A stretch of 64,000 bases of DNA, taken from NCBI GenBank assembly GCA_016124855.1, contig WGMX01000008.1, forward strand, positions 1 to 64,000. The letters run 5' to 3'. Shown piece by piece: positions 30,164 through 39,213 of this stretch. The stretch is from Anaerolineaceae bacterium. Its GTDB lineage: Bacteria > Chloroflexota > Anaerolineae > Aggregatilineales > Phototrophicaceae. The position numbers were made by a program, and so were the translations under genes. Under the pieces are notes generated by a model, which searched no databases, was not told the origin of the DNA, and saw nothing but the letters and a program-made list of their open reading frames with translations. Position 1 is the stretch's first letter. Each line of letters begins with the position of its first letter.

Positions 30164-31741
30164 CTATTTTTGAACATTCTTTTGGACAATTCGAAATCCA
30201 ATCGTCGCGTGATAGCAAAGCGGATCGAGATAATAATGGAAAGAGATTTGAGATCGCTGATACGCACTCACAAATGATCCTCCAAAAACTGCACGCTCGC
30301 CAACTAATGTAATATCGATTAATTCCTCGTTGGTGTCAGAATATTCACTTTGATCAGGCTTAGGCTTACTGTTTATGCACCATTCCCATACATTTCCAGC
30401 CATGTCATAAACATTGAAGGGGCTAATTCCATTACTATAACGCATGACAAGTGAGGTCATCTTTATTTCGCTCTCGCGAGTATTACAACGCGTCTTATCA
30501 AATGTATTTCCCCACGGGTATATTCGGTTATCATCACCACGTGCGGCTCGCTGCCACTCAAGTGCGGAGGGTAAGACAGCGGTGATATTCAGTTTTGAAC
30601 TTAACCATCTACAAAATGCAAGGGCATCAAACCAATTTACCATCTCGCGTGGACGTTCATCGCCTTTGAATCGTCCCGGTTTCGATTCCGGATTATTTAC
30701 GCGCCAGTTATACGCCTCGGGAGAATATTCCCACCACTGAGTATTCTTATATCCGTCTGCATCGTCGCAAAAAATCTGATATTGACTGTGGGTAACTGGA
30801 TACTTACTGATCTTGAATCCATCGACCCTGACTTTTCTTTGTTGTGCTTTTTGACTTTTATCAATTTCATCGACAAGAACGTAGCCGGCAGGTATATCAC
30901 ACCATTCTAATAGAGGCAAAAGAAAAGGGGGTCTATTATCCTGTTTGCGATCTACTACCTGAATTACGGATTGCTTTGATTCATCAGGTTTAGAGATTAA
31001 CTGGGCTAGCTCGTCGGGATCGTAGTCAGGGAAATCGCGTCTAAAGGCTTCAAATGCTTCTAGCCCCAACTTACGTGTGCGCGAAAGCCTTACAAGCTCT
31101 GCAATTTGCTTATATTCACGTTCCGCCTCACGCAGATAGGACAAACGCTCTAGCGCAGTTTCAGCCTCCTGTAGTAAAGCATCTAAATTGATGAAACGCG
31201 ATGTGAATCCGCTCTCTTTTGCCTGTTTGAGCAAGAAAACCGCTTGATCGAATTGACCATTTTCCATGGCTGCAGCAGCAACACTTATAACATTCGCAGG
31301 ATTAGTTGTCGGGGGTGCTACACGTTCGGACGCAATTGCAGACACTGGTAGGGCAGGGTGTTTGCGACGCTCAGCAATATATATTGAGTTTAGAAGGACT
31401 TTGACAGCTTCAATGGTTATTCCATTTGTTAAATCAACATATTGAGTATCTTTTAGGTTATCAGGCAAATTTACTTCGTCACGAATTAACACTGGCACAA
31501 TGTGCTTACCCAGACTTTGTGCCAATTCGAATTCCTTGCGACAATATTCTGAAGCAATGGAGTCAGGTGAGAGCAGGTAGACAAAGCTCTCACACCAGTC
31601 CAGCCTTCTTAATATTTCTTTCCACCAATTTTGCCCTGCATACAAACGTTGGTCGTACCAAGTTTCGTGTACGTCAAGTGTATCCACAATTTGGATACAA
31701 AATGGTTTATCAACGCGTGCATAACTTACGAAAATACGCAT
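30164..31741 (-). CDS. TIR domain protein with C-terminal FGE/sulfatase-modifying-factor domain
   Basis: TIR: RIFVSYARVDKPFC...FVYLLSPDSIASEYCRKEFELAQSLGKHIVPVLI. FGE-like: KISKYPVTHSQYQIFCDD...RPREMVNWFDALAFCRWLSSKL...LPSALEWQRAARG...YPWGNTFDKTRCNT...DMAGNVWEWCI...FGGSF...IGFRIV. Confidence 0.88.
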   Translation of the reverse strand: MRIFVSYARVDKPFCIQIVDTLDVHETWYDQRLYAGQNWWKEILRRLDWCESFVYLLSPDSIASEYCRKEFELAQSLGKHIVPVLIRDEVNLPDNLKDTQYVDLTNGITIEAVKVLLNSIYIAERRKHPALPVSAIASERVAPPTTNPANVISVAAAAMENGQFDQAVFLLKQAKESGFTSRFINLDALLQEAETALERLSYLREAEREYKQIAELVRLSRTRKLGLEAFEAFRRDFPDYDPDELAQLISKPDESKQSVIQVVDRKQDNRPPFLLPLLEWCDIPAGYVLVDEIDKSQKAQQRKVRVDGFKISKYPVTHSQYQIFCDDADGYKNTQWWEYSPEAYNWRVNNPESKPGRFKGDERPREMVNWFDALAFCRWLSSKLNITAVLPSALEWQRAARGDDNRIYPWGNTFDKTRCNTRESEIKMTSLVMRYSNGISPFNVYDMAGNVWEWCINSKPKPDQSEYSDTNEELIDITLVGERAVFGGSFVSAYQRSQISFHYYLDPLCYHATIGFRIVQKNVQK

Positions 31742-31782
31742 AAGAGTTTCTCGTTGGTGTTACAGAAAAAGGGTAAATGATG

Positions 31783-34700
31783 CTAATCGTGACTCGCTTG
31801 CCATTGCTCAACTGCAAGTTTGGCTTCGTCATTGTTAATCTGCTTAAGTATATCAACAATTACGTCACAAATCCTCTTTTGTTCCCAGTATGGTCCCGCA
31901 GAATCGGATAAGCTTGGAATTAGCGCAGATACCAATGTCGGATCTGGGTTCCGGCTTAGTCCATTTGCTGCCGCCCATCGAACATGTTCACTCGAGTCTT
32001 TGAGAGCGGTTAGCAGGTAGCGAGTAGCGATATCCATGTTTATTTTGCCTAGACTTTGAACAGCCGCTAACCTTACAAATTCTTCTGTGTCTGCGGCTGC
32101 TGCTTCCAGAGCAGATATAACTTGTGCTCCATCCAAATATCCAAGTGCTTCTGCTGCGGCTTCTCGCACTAAGGAATTAGCATCAGAAACAAGTTTAGCT
32201 ATGGCAATTGCTGCATTGTTGTCCTTGATTTCAACCAACGCTCGAATTGCGGCAATTCGAACCTTCCAATTTGAGTCAGCTAAGCGTTGAATCAAGTGTG
32301 GCACAACATGGACATTTCCAACCCATCCTAACGTTTCCACACCTGTCCACCGTATGACCCAATCGTTATCATTAAGTGTTTCAAGAATTTGGTTGATAAC
32401 TTTTAGGCTGGTATTACCACGAAGTCCCTTGACATAATCACGGAGCGTCTTGGCGGCGTTGCTGCTCGTATCCCACTTGCGACCCCGCAATTGAGCCAAT
32501 ATGCCAGCAACGTAAATGTCCTCTGAAGATCGCGTTGAATCTGCTCCTAAGGGAAACTGTTCCAGTTTATTTTCTGAGTCGCCATTGTGACCATTTGTCT
32601 GTGTCGTCAATCGCTGCTCTTTCGCGTTAATTAAGCGTGCCTTCACGATTTGTGACGAAGTAGTACTTCGCTCTTCGTATCCCGGCATATTCGATAACAA
32701 CTTAGTAACAATTTCATTCACGCTGGATTTACTTAATCTTGATTTAGACATATCGGCTAAACCTTCCTCTAAACGCGAAACTGCATCAGGGTTTGAATAT
32801 TTGGCAAGCCCTTCTAGGGCCTCAATTTTAACATCGACATCGTCTTCGTACGAGAAACTCAATAACAGATCGAACACATCTTCGGTTTGAAACTTTGATA
32901 ACGCCTCAATCACTAACCGGCGGGACAAAGGAGCTAATTGCTTCACAATTTGACTAAAGGATCCGGGTTCTTTAGATTGGATTTTCAGGAGGGCGTTAGT
33001 GGCAGCTTTGCGAACTCCTACATGTCGATGCTTTAGGCACTCGACGAGATATGGAGTAGCACAGACATCATTTAGCGTTGCTAGTGCAGCTGCCGCCTGT
33101 ATCACGACCGATGTGTTGCTGTCCTGAAGTACTTGAACTAAAGCAGGAACGCTAGCAGTATCGTTTAATTCTTTTATCGCCCAAATTGCATTTAGCCTAG
33201 TTTTAACTGCATCGGAATTCAGCATCTTAAATAAAGTAGCGAGGGAGTTTGAGCCGATTCGTTTTACGGCGTGTGATATTTTAGTTCGAGTATTTTCGTT
33301 GATTTCGGACAAAGACTCTGCTAGACCAGTCATTATCGAATGACCTAACTCTAGAAAAGTTGAATATGCATAAAGGCGAATGGGCCATTGGGCATTTCTC
33401 AAGACCTCAACAAAAATTGCATTGGCGGCGTTTGGGTCTAGCCCATAGAGTAATTTTGCAAAGCAGGTTCGAAAGTCTCCAATCTCGGCAAGGGCATCCA
33501 TATTCTTGTTGATTACATATGAATACGTGGAGCTGTCACTCAAACGAACGCCACTTGCGAAGCACTGCATTGCTAGTAATGGGTCTACATCGGCAATAGT
33601 TCTTAAGTGCTCTGCTGGCCTCTTCGTTAGATGCACCAAGGTAATAATCGACGTATCCCATCTTTGTGGAACACGACTAGAGTCTTTGGTCAGCATCAAA
33701 TGGGGTAAATTTGAAGGAATTCCATATTGGTCCAGTGCAATTGCAGCGAAATAATCTCGGAACACTTTTGTTGAGAAACGAACATTTTTTTCGCTAAGGA
33801 GCAGTAATCCACTTTCAATACACTCGGTAAGATGGGCTTCAGATTGTATATACTCTAACGTTTTTATGTAACTAATCTGTGATTTCTGTCGCTCTGTAAC
33901 AATAGCGGCAATTTTCGATAACGCGGTGTCAAAAGATAAGTTAGTGTTACTGTGATAATTTCCAAGCCTCCACAAATTGCCGATTAGATAACTATAGTAA
34001 TTTGCTATGCTTAGGCTTGAAAAATCAACATCAAGGGGATAGCTTACTGATGTTAAACTCATTGCAAATATCGGATTTTGCAAAAGGTATTTTAGCTGCG
34101 GATACGTATCGCATTTTTCGCAATTTAGCACATATTGAACAAAAGGGCGGTTCGAATATTTCGATAAAATGACCATGAACTGAGCCCAGTTAAACTCAGC
34201 GGCTTTAATCGCTAGTTCAACGTCATATAAGTTTTTGCGGGGCAACTCAGCGGTGGGATCAACCATAATCAATGGTGGGGCAGGGGAATTACTTTTCCAC
34301 CATGCCTTAAACTTATTCGCAAACGTCTTAGCCGTCATTTCTGCGTATTCGAAACCATATACATATATTGTCAAACTTATAGTTGTTTCTGTGTCGATCT
34401 GATATTCTTTATCGCCTAACTGAGCCACCAGCCATTCATCCCAAGGAATTTCCTCGTTCCACGTTTCTACGTCGAGCATGACGGGTAGGGCAGGTTTGTT
34501 ATCTGACGATATGTATAATTTGCGGGCTTTATCCGCCATAAAACTTGCCACTAATTGCCCATCTGAATAAGCGCAAATTACAATAGTAGATTGATTTCGT
34601 TGAACTATCTGCTCAAGATTATAGGTATTTGCTAGGTCAGACGCATCCAAGTGCAGACCCTTATCAAGATCAGAAATAGCGGAAAATTTCATTTCAGATA

Positions 34701-35220
34701 GCAGTGTTTGTATTGGGTTGCTGTAACTACTTGCACATCCGTAGTTCGTTATTTCGAGCAAATCCCACGCGAACTGTACCCGCTGCAGCTTTGCCTCTAG
34801 CCAATTGGTGTACTGTTCCAAATGTGTTTTGTTTGTTGCTTTAGGCACTTCTATCTGGGAAAGAATGCTTATTAGCTTTTGTATCCCTAAGGCGAACTGC
34901 GCTTTGTTGTCAGTTGTGAACTCTACTACCGTGTTAATCATCGCGTTTTCTGCCCAATCCGTAATAGATATGGGGCTAGAGAGCAGGGGAATTACCCGCG
35001 AGGTCGTGAATTGCTCAGCGAGATGTACATAGGCAGGGGCTTTAACAAATTCAGGCCTTAAAACCGCGATTATAGTGTCGCTTTTTGTCAGGCTCATGGT
35101 ATCAATAGCGTTGCACTGCAAGGCATATGATGTTAATTCAAAACCCGCATTTCGGAGTTGTGCAGCTAGATCTGCTGCGAAGAGCTTATCAATTGGATGA
35201 TAGCAGATATAAATAGGCAT
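31783..35220 (-). CDS. NLR-like protein: N-terminal TIR-like, degenerate NACHT-like core, C-terminal HEAT repeats
   Basis: 1145 aa. Residues 1-80 TIR-like; ~195-500 NACHT-like architecture (LKYLLQNPIFAMSL and FSTKVFRDYFAA) without a Walker A GxxxxGK[ST]; ~600 onward HEAT/PBS-lyase repeats. Confidence 0.7.
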   Translation of the reverse strand: MPIYICYHPIDKLFAADLAAQLRNAGFELTSYALQCNAIDTMSLTKSDTIIAVLRPEFVKAPAYVHLAEQFTTSRVIPLLSSPISITDWAENAMINTVVEFTTDNKAQFALGIQKLISILSQIEVPKATNKTHLEQYTNWLEAKLQRVQFAWDLLEITNYGCASSYSNPIQTLLSEMKFSAISDLDKGLHLDASDLANTYNLEQIVQRNQSTIVICAYSDGQLVASFMADKARKLYISSDNKPALPVMLDVETWNEEIPWDEWLVAQLGDKEYQIDTETTISLTIYVYGFEYAEMTAKTFANKFKAWWKSNSPAPPLIMVDPTAELPRKNLYDVELAIKAAEFNWAQFMVILSKYSNRPFVQYVLNCEKCDTYPQLKYLLQNPIFAMSLTSVSYPLDVDFSSLSIANYYSYLIGNLWRLGNYHSNTNLSFDTALSKIAAIVTERQKSQISYIKTLEYIQSEAHLTECIESGLLLLSEKNVRFSTKVFRDYFAAIALDQYGIPSNLPHLMLTKDSSRVPQRWDTSIITLVHLTKRPAEHLRTIADVDPLLAMQCFASGVRLSDSSTYSYVINKNMDALAEIGDFRTCFAKLLYGLDPNAANAIFVEVLRNAQWPIRLYAYSTFLELGHSIMTGLAESLSEINENTRTKISHAVKRIGSNSLATLFKMLNSDAVKTRLNAIWAIKELNDTASVPALVQVLQDSNTSVVIQAAAALATLNDVCATPYLVECLKHRHVGVRKAATNALLKIQSKEPGSFSQIVKQLAPLSRRLVIEALSKFQTEDVFDLLLSFSYEDDVDVKIEALEGLAKYSNPDAVSRLEEGLADMSKSRLSKSSVNEIVTKLLSNMPGYEERSTTSSQIVKARLINAKEQRLTTQTNGHNGDSENKLEQFPLGADSTRSSEDIYVAGILAQLRGRKWDTSSNAAKTLRDYVKGLRGNTSLKVINQILETLNDNDWVIRWTGVETLGWVGNVHVVPHLIQRLADSNWKVRIAAIRALVEIKDNNAAIAIAKLVSDANSLVREAAAEALGYLDGAQVISALEAAAADTEEFVRLAAVQSLGKINMDIATRYLLTALKDSSEHVRWAAANGLSRNPDPTLVSALIPSLSDSAGPYWEQKRICDVIVDILKQINNDEAKLAVEQWQASHD

Positions 35221-35358
35221 AGGTTTAGAATATCATATCTGTATTGCGAACGATAATAATGGAGTGAGATTTACTATCTAAGTATAGCCTCTATCCTCAA
35301 TGGACAACTTGAATGTTACATAATTGTAATGAGAGTCAAAGCCTTGATATTTTACTCA

Positions 35359-35376
35359 TGATAATGTGCATTATCA
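35359..35376. promoter_or_regulatory. Candidate operator palindrome in a divergent intergenic region
   Basis: TGATAATG-TG-CATTATCA, perfect 8-bp arms, 2-bp spacer. Confidence 0.45.
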
Positions 35377-35466
35377 CAAAGTAATGTTAGACGTTTAGGT
35401 TTTCCCTTGCGTTACTCACTTTCTTGAGTGATGATTACTCAGAACTATTTAACAGAGGGTCTTTTC

Positions 35467-36618
35467 ATGAATAATCAGCGTGGCAGAACGCAATCAATGG
35501 AATTTAGACAACAAGAAGTTGGCTATGTAATGGAGCGATGGCGGGCGGGAGAATCTTGTTCGTTGGTTGGTGTTGGCAGTGTCGGCAAATCCAATCTGCT
35601 GCAACATCTATCAAATGAAACAGTTCAGTCCTTTTACATGAAGGATGTGGCCGGCGGCAAACCATTTAAAGCAATCATTATTGATCCAAGTATGTTAGGC
35701 CCTCTGTCAGACACTTCATCAGCAGATAACATCGCATTGCGATGCTGGTCTGGCTATGAGTTAATGATGCACAGACTATTCCTTGCATTCTATCCTTTTA
35801 GTAACCTTACAGCTGAAGACGCACGTATATTCTACGACACCTATCAAGCACTTCAGGACGGCACAAATCCACTATATGCCTATATGGGGCTGCGTTACTT
35901 TGAACTCGGCTTAGAAATATTTATGAAGCAAGGTGCTCATATCGTATTTATGTTTGACGAGTTCGAAGAAATGTTACGGCAGCTACCAGTAAAATTTTTC
36001 CTAACATTGCGCGGACTGCGGGATGCAAATAAAAGAGGGATTTCATATCTCACATTTACGCGATCCCCCTTACCTCAACTAATTAACGAACTAAATATAG
36101 AACCTTTGGCAATAGAGCCATTTGCTGAGTTATTTAACGACAACATTATCTACGTAGGACCGTACAATGAGGTCGACGCCAGAAACATGGTCTTAGATCT
36201 CATTAAGAGGAATAATCGAAAATACGAAACCTATGCCATAGATTTCTTGTTATGGGCAACGGGCCGGTACGCTGGAATAATGAGAGCGAGTTTTAGAGCG
36301 CTGGACACACTAAGTGCACTTGATGCAAACTCTGTGATGACTCGTAGTGAGCAGCTCGTTTACGAATTAGTAGCAAAACGTGCGGTGCGTGTCGAATGTG
36401 AGACGATCTGGAAAAGCCTAAGTGACGAAGAAAGAGCTATGTTGGTTGAATTTACGGGTAGTCATCCTAAAATCGATCCGAACCGCTATGAAGTACAACA
36501 AATCTTTGCTTCACTTCAGCAAAAGCAACTTCTAAAAGTTCAAGGGAATCGGGTACTTGTTGATCCACCTGTGTTTCAGGCATATATACGAAGTCTCCAA
36601 ACCGCAGAAAACAGGTAA
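35467..36618 (+). CDS. AAA+/STAND-like P-loop ATPase
   Basis: Walker A GVGSVGKSNLL; Walker B HIVFMFDEFEEM; C-terminal winged-helix-like segment. ORF opens at 35428; MNNQRG at 35467 is the likelier start. Confidence 0.8.
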   Translation: MNNQRGRTQSMEFRQQEVGYVMERWRAGESCSLVGVGSVGKSNLLQHLSNETVQSFYMKDVAGGKPFKAIIIDPSMLGPLSDTSSADNIALRCWSGYELMMHRLFLAFYPFSNLTAEDARIFYDTYQALQDGTNPLYAYMGLRYFELGLEIFMKQGAHIVFMFDEFEEMLRQLPVKFFLTLRGLRDANKRGISYLTFTRSPLPQLINELNIEPLAIEPFAELFNDNIIYVGPYNEVDARNMVLDLIKRNNRKYETYAIDFLLWATGRYAGIMRASFRALDTLSALDANSVMTRSEQLVYELVAKRAVRVECETIWKSLSDEERAMLVEFTGSHPKIDPNRYEVQQIFASLQQKQLLKVQGNRVLVDPPVFQAYIRSLQTAENR

Positions 36619-36691
36619 CTGGAAAATAGGAATACCTACAACTCACTGACCCTGAAAATCTGAATTAAGTCCTTGGTAGAAATCTGATCCT

Positions 36692-38734
36692 CTAATTTTT
36701 ACGGTTCCCAATTAGCGTGTTCGCAACGTACAAACGCGCTGATACCAATTCAGAATTAGATGGGTCAATTTGTTCAGCGCGAAGCAAGTACTCTTTTGCT
36801 TCCTCGTCCTGCCCTTCATCGAAGAGAAAGCGGCCAAATAAGGCAAGTAAGGTGGCATTTTGACTGTCATGTTCAAGCCCCTTCTCTATATTTGTAAATG
36901 CTAAATCAAATTCGTCCTCATCCCAGAATACCCTTGCAAGTGAGGCTATTAGATCCGCGTCAAACGGCGCCTTGTTTTGTCCGTCTAACAACACTTCAAC
37001 CGCATCTTGGCGCTCGTCCCAACTGAGATAAGCGTGTGCAAGTAGTCTATACCCTTCCGCAAATGATGGCGTGTGTTCAATGACGTTCTCGAGGAACTCT
37101 AAATCCGCGGCGGAAACTTTGCCTTTAGCCTGTAAAATATCGTTGATTTCTCCAAGTCTATTGTCAAAATCGGGAATATCCACCATTAGCTGCAATCGGC
37201 TGATGGTGGATTGCAGCGGTGTTGGAACCAATTGTTCGGTAATGGTCAAAAGCTCACTTCTCGCCTTGGCAGTCTCGTCCACCGCGAGATATGCGCGAAC
37301 AAGATTGATCCGTACGAAGATTTGACTTGGAGAACCAACAAGCCATTGGTTAAAAATTTCAATAACCTTATATAAATCTTTGTCTTGAAGTTGGTCGATT
37401 ATTGATGCCGTTACACTGCCGTCATTGTCTTGCTCAACCAGTATCAGGAAATACTTCCAAGCATCGTCCTCTTGTAATGTAATCAAGCAATTGACCAATT
37501 GCGTCAATATATCGAGGTTTTTGCTGTCCAGTTCAAATGCGCGTCGATAGGCGATCACTGCTTCACGTAGACAAGTCCATTGTTCATCTGTCTCATTGAA
37601 TACATAACGATCAACAAATGGTCTACCTGCAGGTGAGACATGTCTGCCTTCTGAATTAAGTTCAAGTTGTCTCTCGCTCAATAACATCATTGCATTCGCA
37701 TAGCCGAGATAAGTATTTGAGGTCGCAGCTTCAGCTTCAATTGCCCGTTGATAAACATCAACCGCGGCAAAATCTTCACGAGATTCTGAATAAAAGGCTG
37801 CTAGGGTATTCCAGAGTACAGCATTCTTTGAGTGATGCGCTAACGCCATTTCCAAGAGATCGAATGCTTCCAAGCTTAGCTTCAAACGATACAGCGTAGT
37901 ACTTAGCACACGTGGGACTACTGGAAATGCGACTAATGCCTCTGTTGTTTTTTTAACGCGTTCTCCAAGAAGCGAACTCCACCTATTTTCGTCGAACATG
38001 ATTAGACGTGACATACAATATGAAAGGATCCATGCACCAAAGTCAGACTCCATATCTTGAGCTAAGCCTTCCAATTCGTCAAAGTCAGACAAGATACTTC
38101 TTTGGTCAGCCGGTTGTCCCCACAACTCGAGAAAGTAGTCAAGTTCCCAATAGAACAAGCATCTTAATAATTCATGAGCTGAATCGTTATCCTTGTCAGT
38201 AACTAATTTATAGCGACTATCTATCGAAGACCCTGATAACGCAAGCCACTTAACAATTTCCATAGATACGGCTGGCAGCAGGTCAAGTAGTTCTGTTAAA
38301 TGTATATTATCCCGATTAATTTTAAGGGTAACGTCATCATCGCGGGCGTCATTCTCGACTTCGACCGAAAAGGTGATCCTTCCATCATGGCTTTCGAAAG
38401 AACCCCAAATTGCAACATTTTCATCAAGCCCTTCTACCTCCCAATCGTCCACGCCGAATTGAGAGTTTTCAAGCGACCATTCATAAGTATCGACTTCTGC
38501 TTCAACTCGAGCCAAGATTCGGTAAACACTTACCGACGGATGCAGCTCTAAAAGTGTCCCCAATACCAGCCCTACCCCCAAAGCGATTTCAGGCTCAGTT
38601 TCGCTAATAATCGGCCACATTCCAACACGATACGGTGATTTCTGTAAACGCGCTCGTTGTCCTACAACATTGGTGTGACGTTCAAGCTGCCATTTTTGCG
38701 CAGCTATCATCAAATTTTGAGCTAAATCAAACAT
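36692..38734 (-). CDS. Large tetratricopeptide repeat protein
   Basis: 680 aa with TPR units, e.g. LFGRFLFDEGQDEEAKEYLLRAEQIDPSNSE. Confidence 0.75.
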   Translation of the reverse strand: MFDLAQNLMIAAQKWQLERHTNVVGQRARLQKSPYRVGMWPIISETEPEIALGVGLVLGTLLELHPSVSVYRILARVEAEVDTYEWSLENSQFGVDDWEVEGLDENVAIWGSFESHDGRITFSVEVENDARDDDVTLKINRDNIHLTELLDLLPAVSMEIVKWLALSGSSIDSRYKLVTDKDNDSAHELLRCLFYWELDYFLELWGQPADQRSILSDFDELEGLAQDMESDFGAWILSYCMSRLIMFDENRWSSLLGERVKKTTEALVAFPVVPRVLSTTLYRLKLSLEAFDLLEMALAHHSKNAVLWNTLAAFYSESREDFAAVDVYQRAIEAEAATSNTYLGYANAMMLLSERQLELNSEGRHVSPAGRPFVDRYVFNETDEQWTCLREAVIAYRRAFELDSKNLDILTQLVNCLITLQEDDAWKYFLILVEQDNDGSVTASIIDQLQDKDLYKVIEIFNQWLVGSPSQIFVRINLVRAYLAVDETAKARSELLTITEQLVPTPLQSTISRLQLMVDIPDFDNRLGEINDILQAKGKVSAADLEFLENVIEHTPSFAEGYRLLAHAYLSWDERQDAVEVLLDGQNKAPFDADLIASLARVFWDEDEFDLAFTNIEKGLEHDSQNATLLALFGRFLFDEGQDEEAKEYLLRAEQIDPSNSELVSARLYVANTLIGNRKN

Positions 38735-38773
38735 AAGATATTAATCCATAACAAGAAACATAAGCAGAAAATA

Positions 38774-39130
38774 TTACAAACGGTAGCGGTCAATTGTAGC
38801 GAGGAATGTCTCTATGGATATAGGTTTGCGAATGTATTCATCACAGCCGGCTTCAAGATAATGATCTCTGAAAATATGGTCATATGATGTTATAGCCACA
38901 ATAGGGGCTGTGACACCATTGTCTCGCAAGGCTCTAGAAAGTTGGAGTCCATCCGTATTGCTAGCGCCCAAATGGAGGTCAATGATAATCAGGTCTGATG
39001 TACCCACGCCAATTTCAGCTAAAGCAGTTTCGGCATCTAGAAATGTGACTAAATCATCTTTACCCATCTGGCAGATACGTTCAAGAAGAGCAATATTTGC
39101 GACGTTGTCTTCGACATATGTAATCCGCAT
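38774..39130 (-). CDS. Single-domain (CheY-like) response regulator
   Basis: MRITYVEDNVANIALLERI...DLIIIDLHLGASNTDGLQLSRALR...PIVAITSYD...CDEYIRKPIS. Start moved from 39199 to the internal ATG. Confidence 0.88.
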   Translation of the reverse strand: MRITYVEDNVANIALLERICQMGKDDLVTFLDAETALAEIGVGTSDLIIIDLHLGASNTDGLQLSRALRDNGVTAPIVAITSYDHIFRDHYLEAGCDEYIRKPISIETFLATIDRYRL

Positions 39131-39213
39131 TTTGATGATTCCAACAACTAATCTCAACAGTAAACGAAGTAGATATTCTTCTACTTCGTTTACTATCATA
39201 ATGCTAATGTCGC

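Noticed and set aside
30164-31741. TIR-FGE protein as a diversity-generating retroelement target
   Set aside because: FGE/C-type-lectin domains are common DGR targets, but the C-terminus lacks an Asn/AAY-rich variable region and I found no reverse transcriptase or template repeat in the window.
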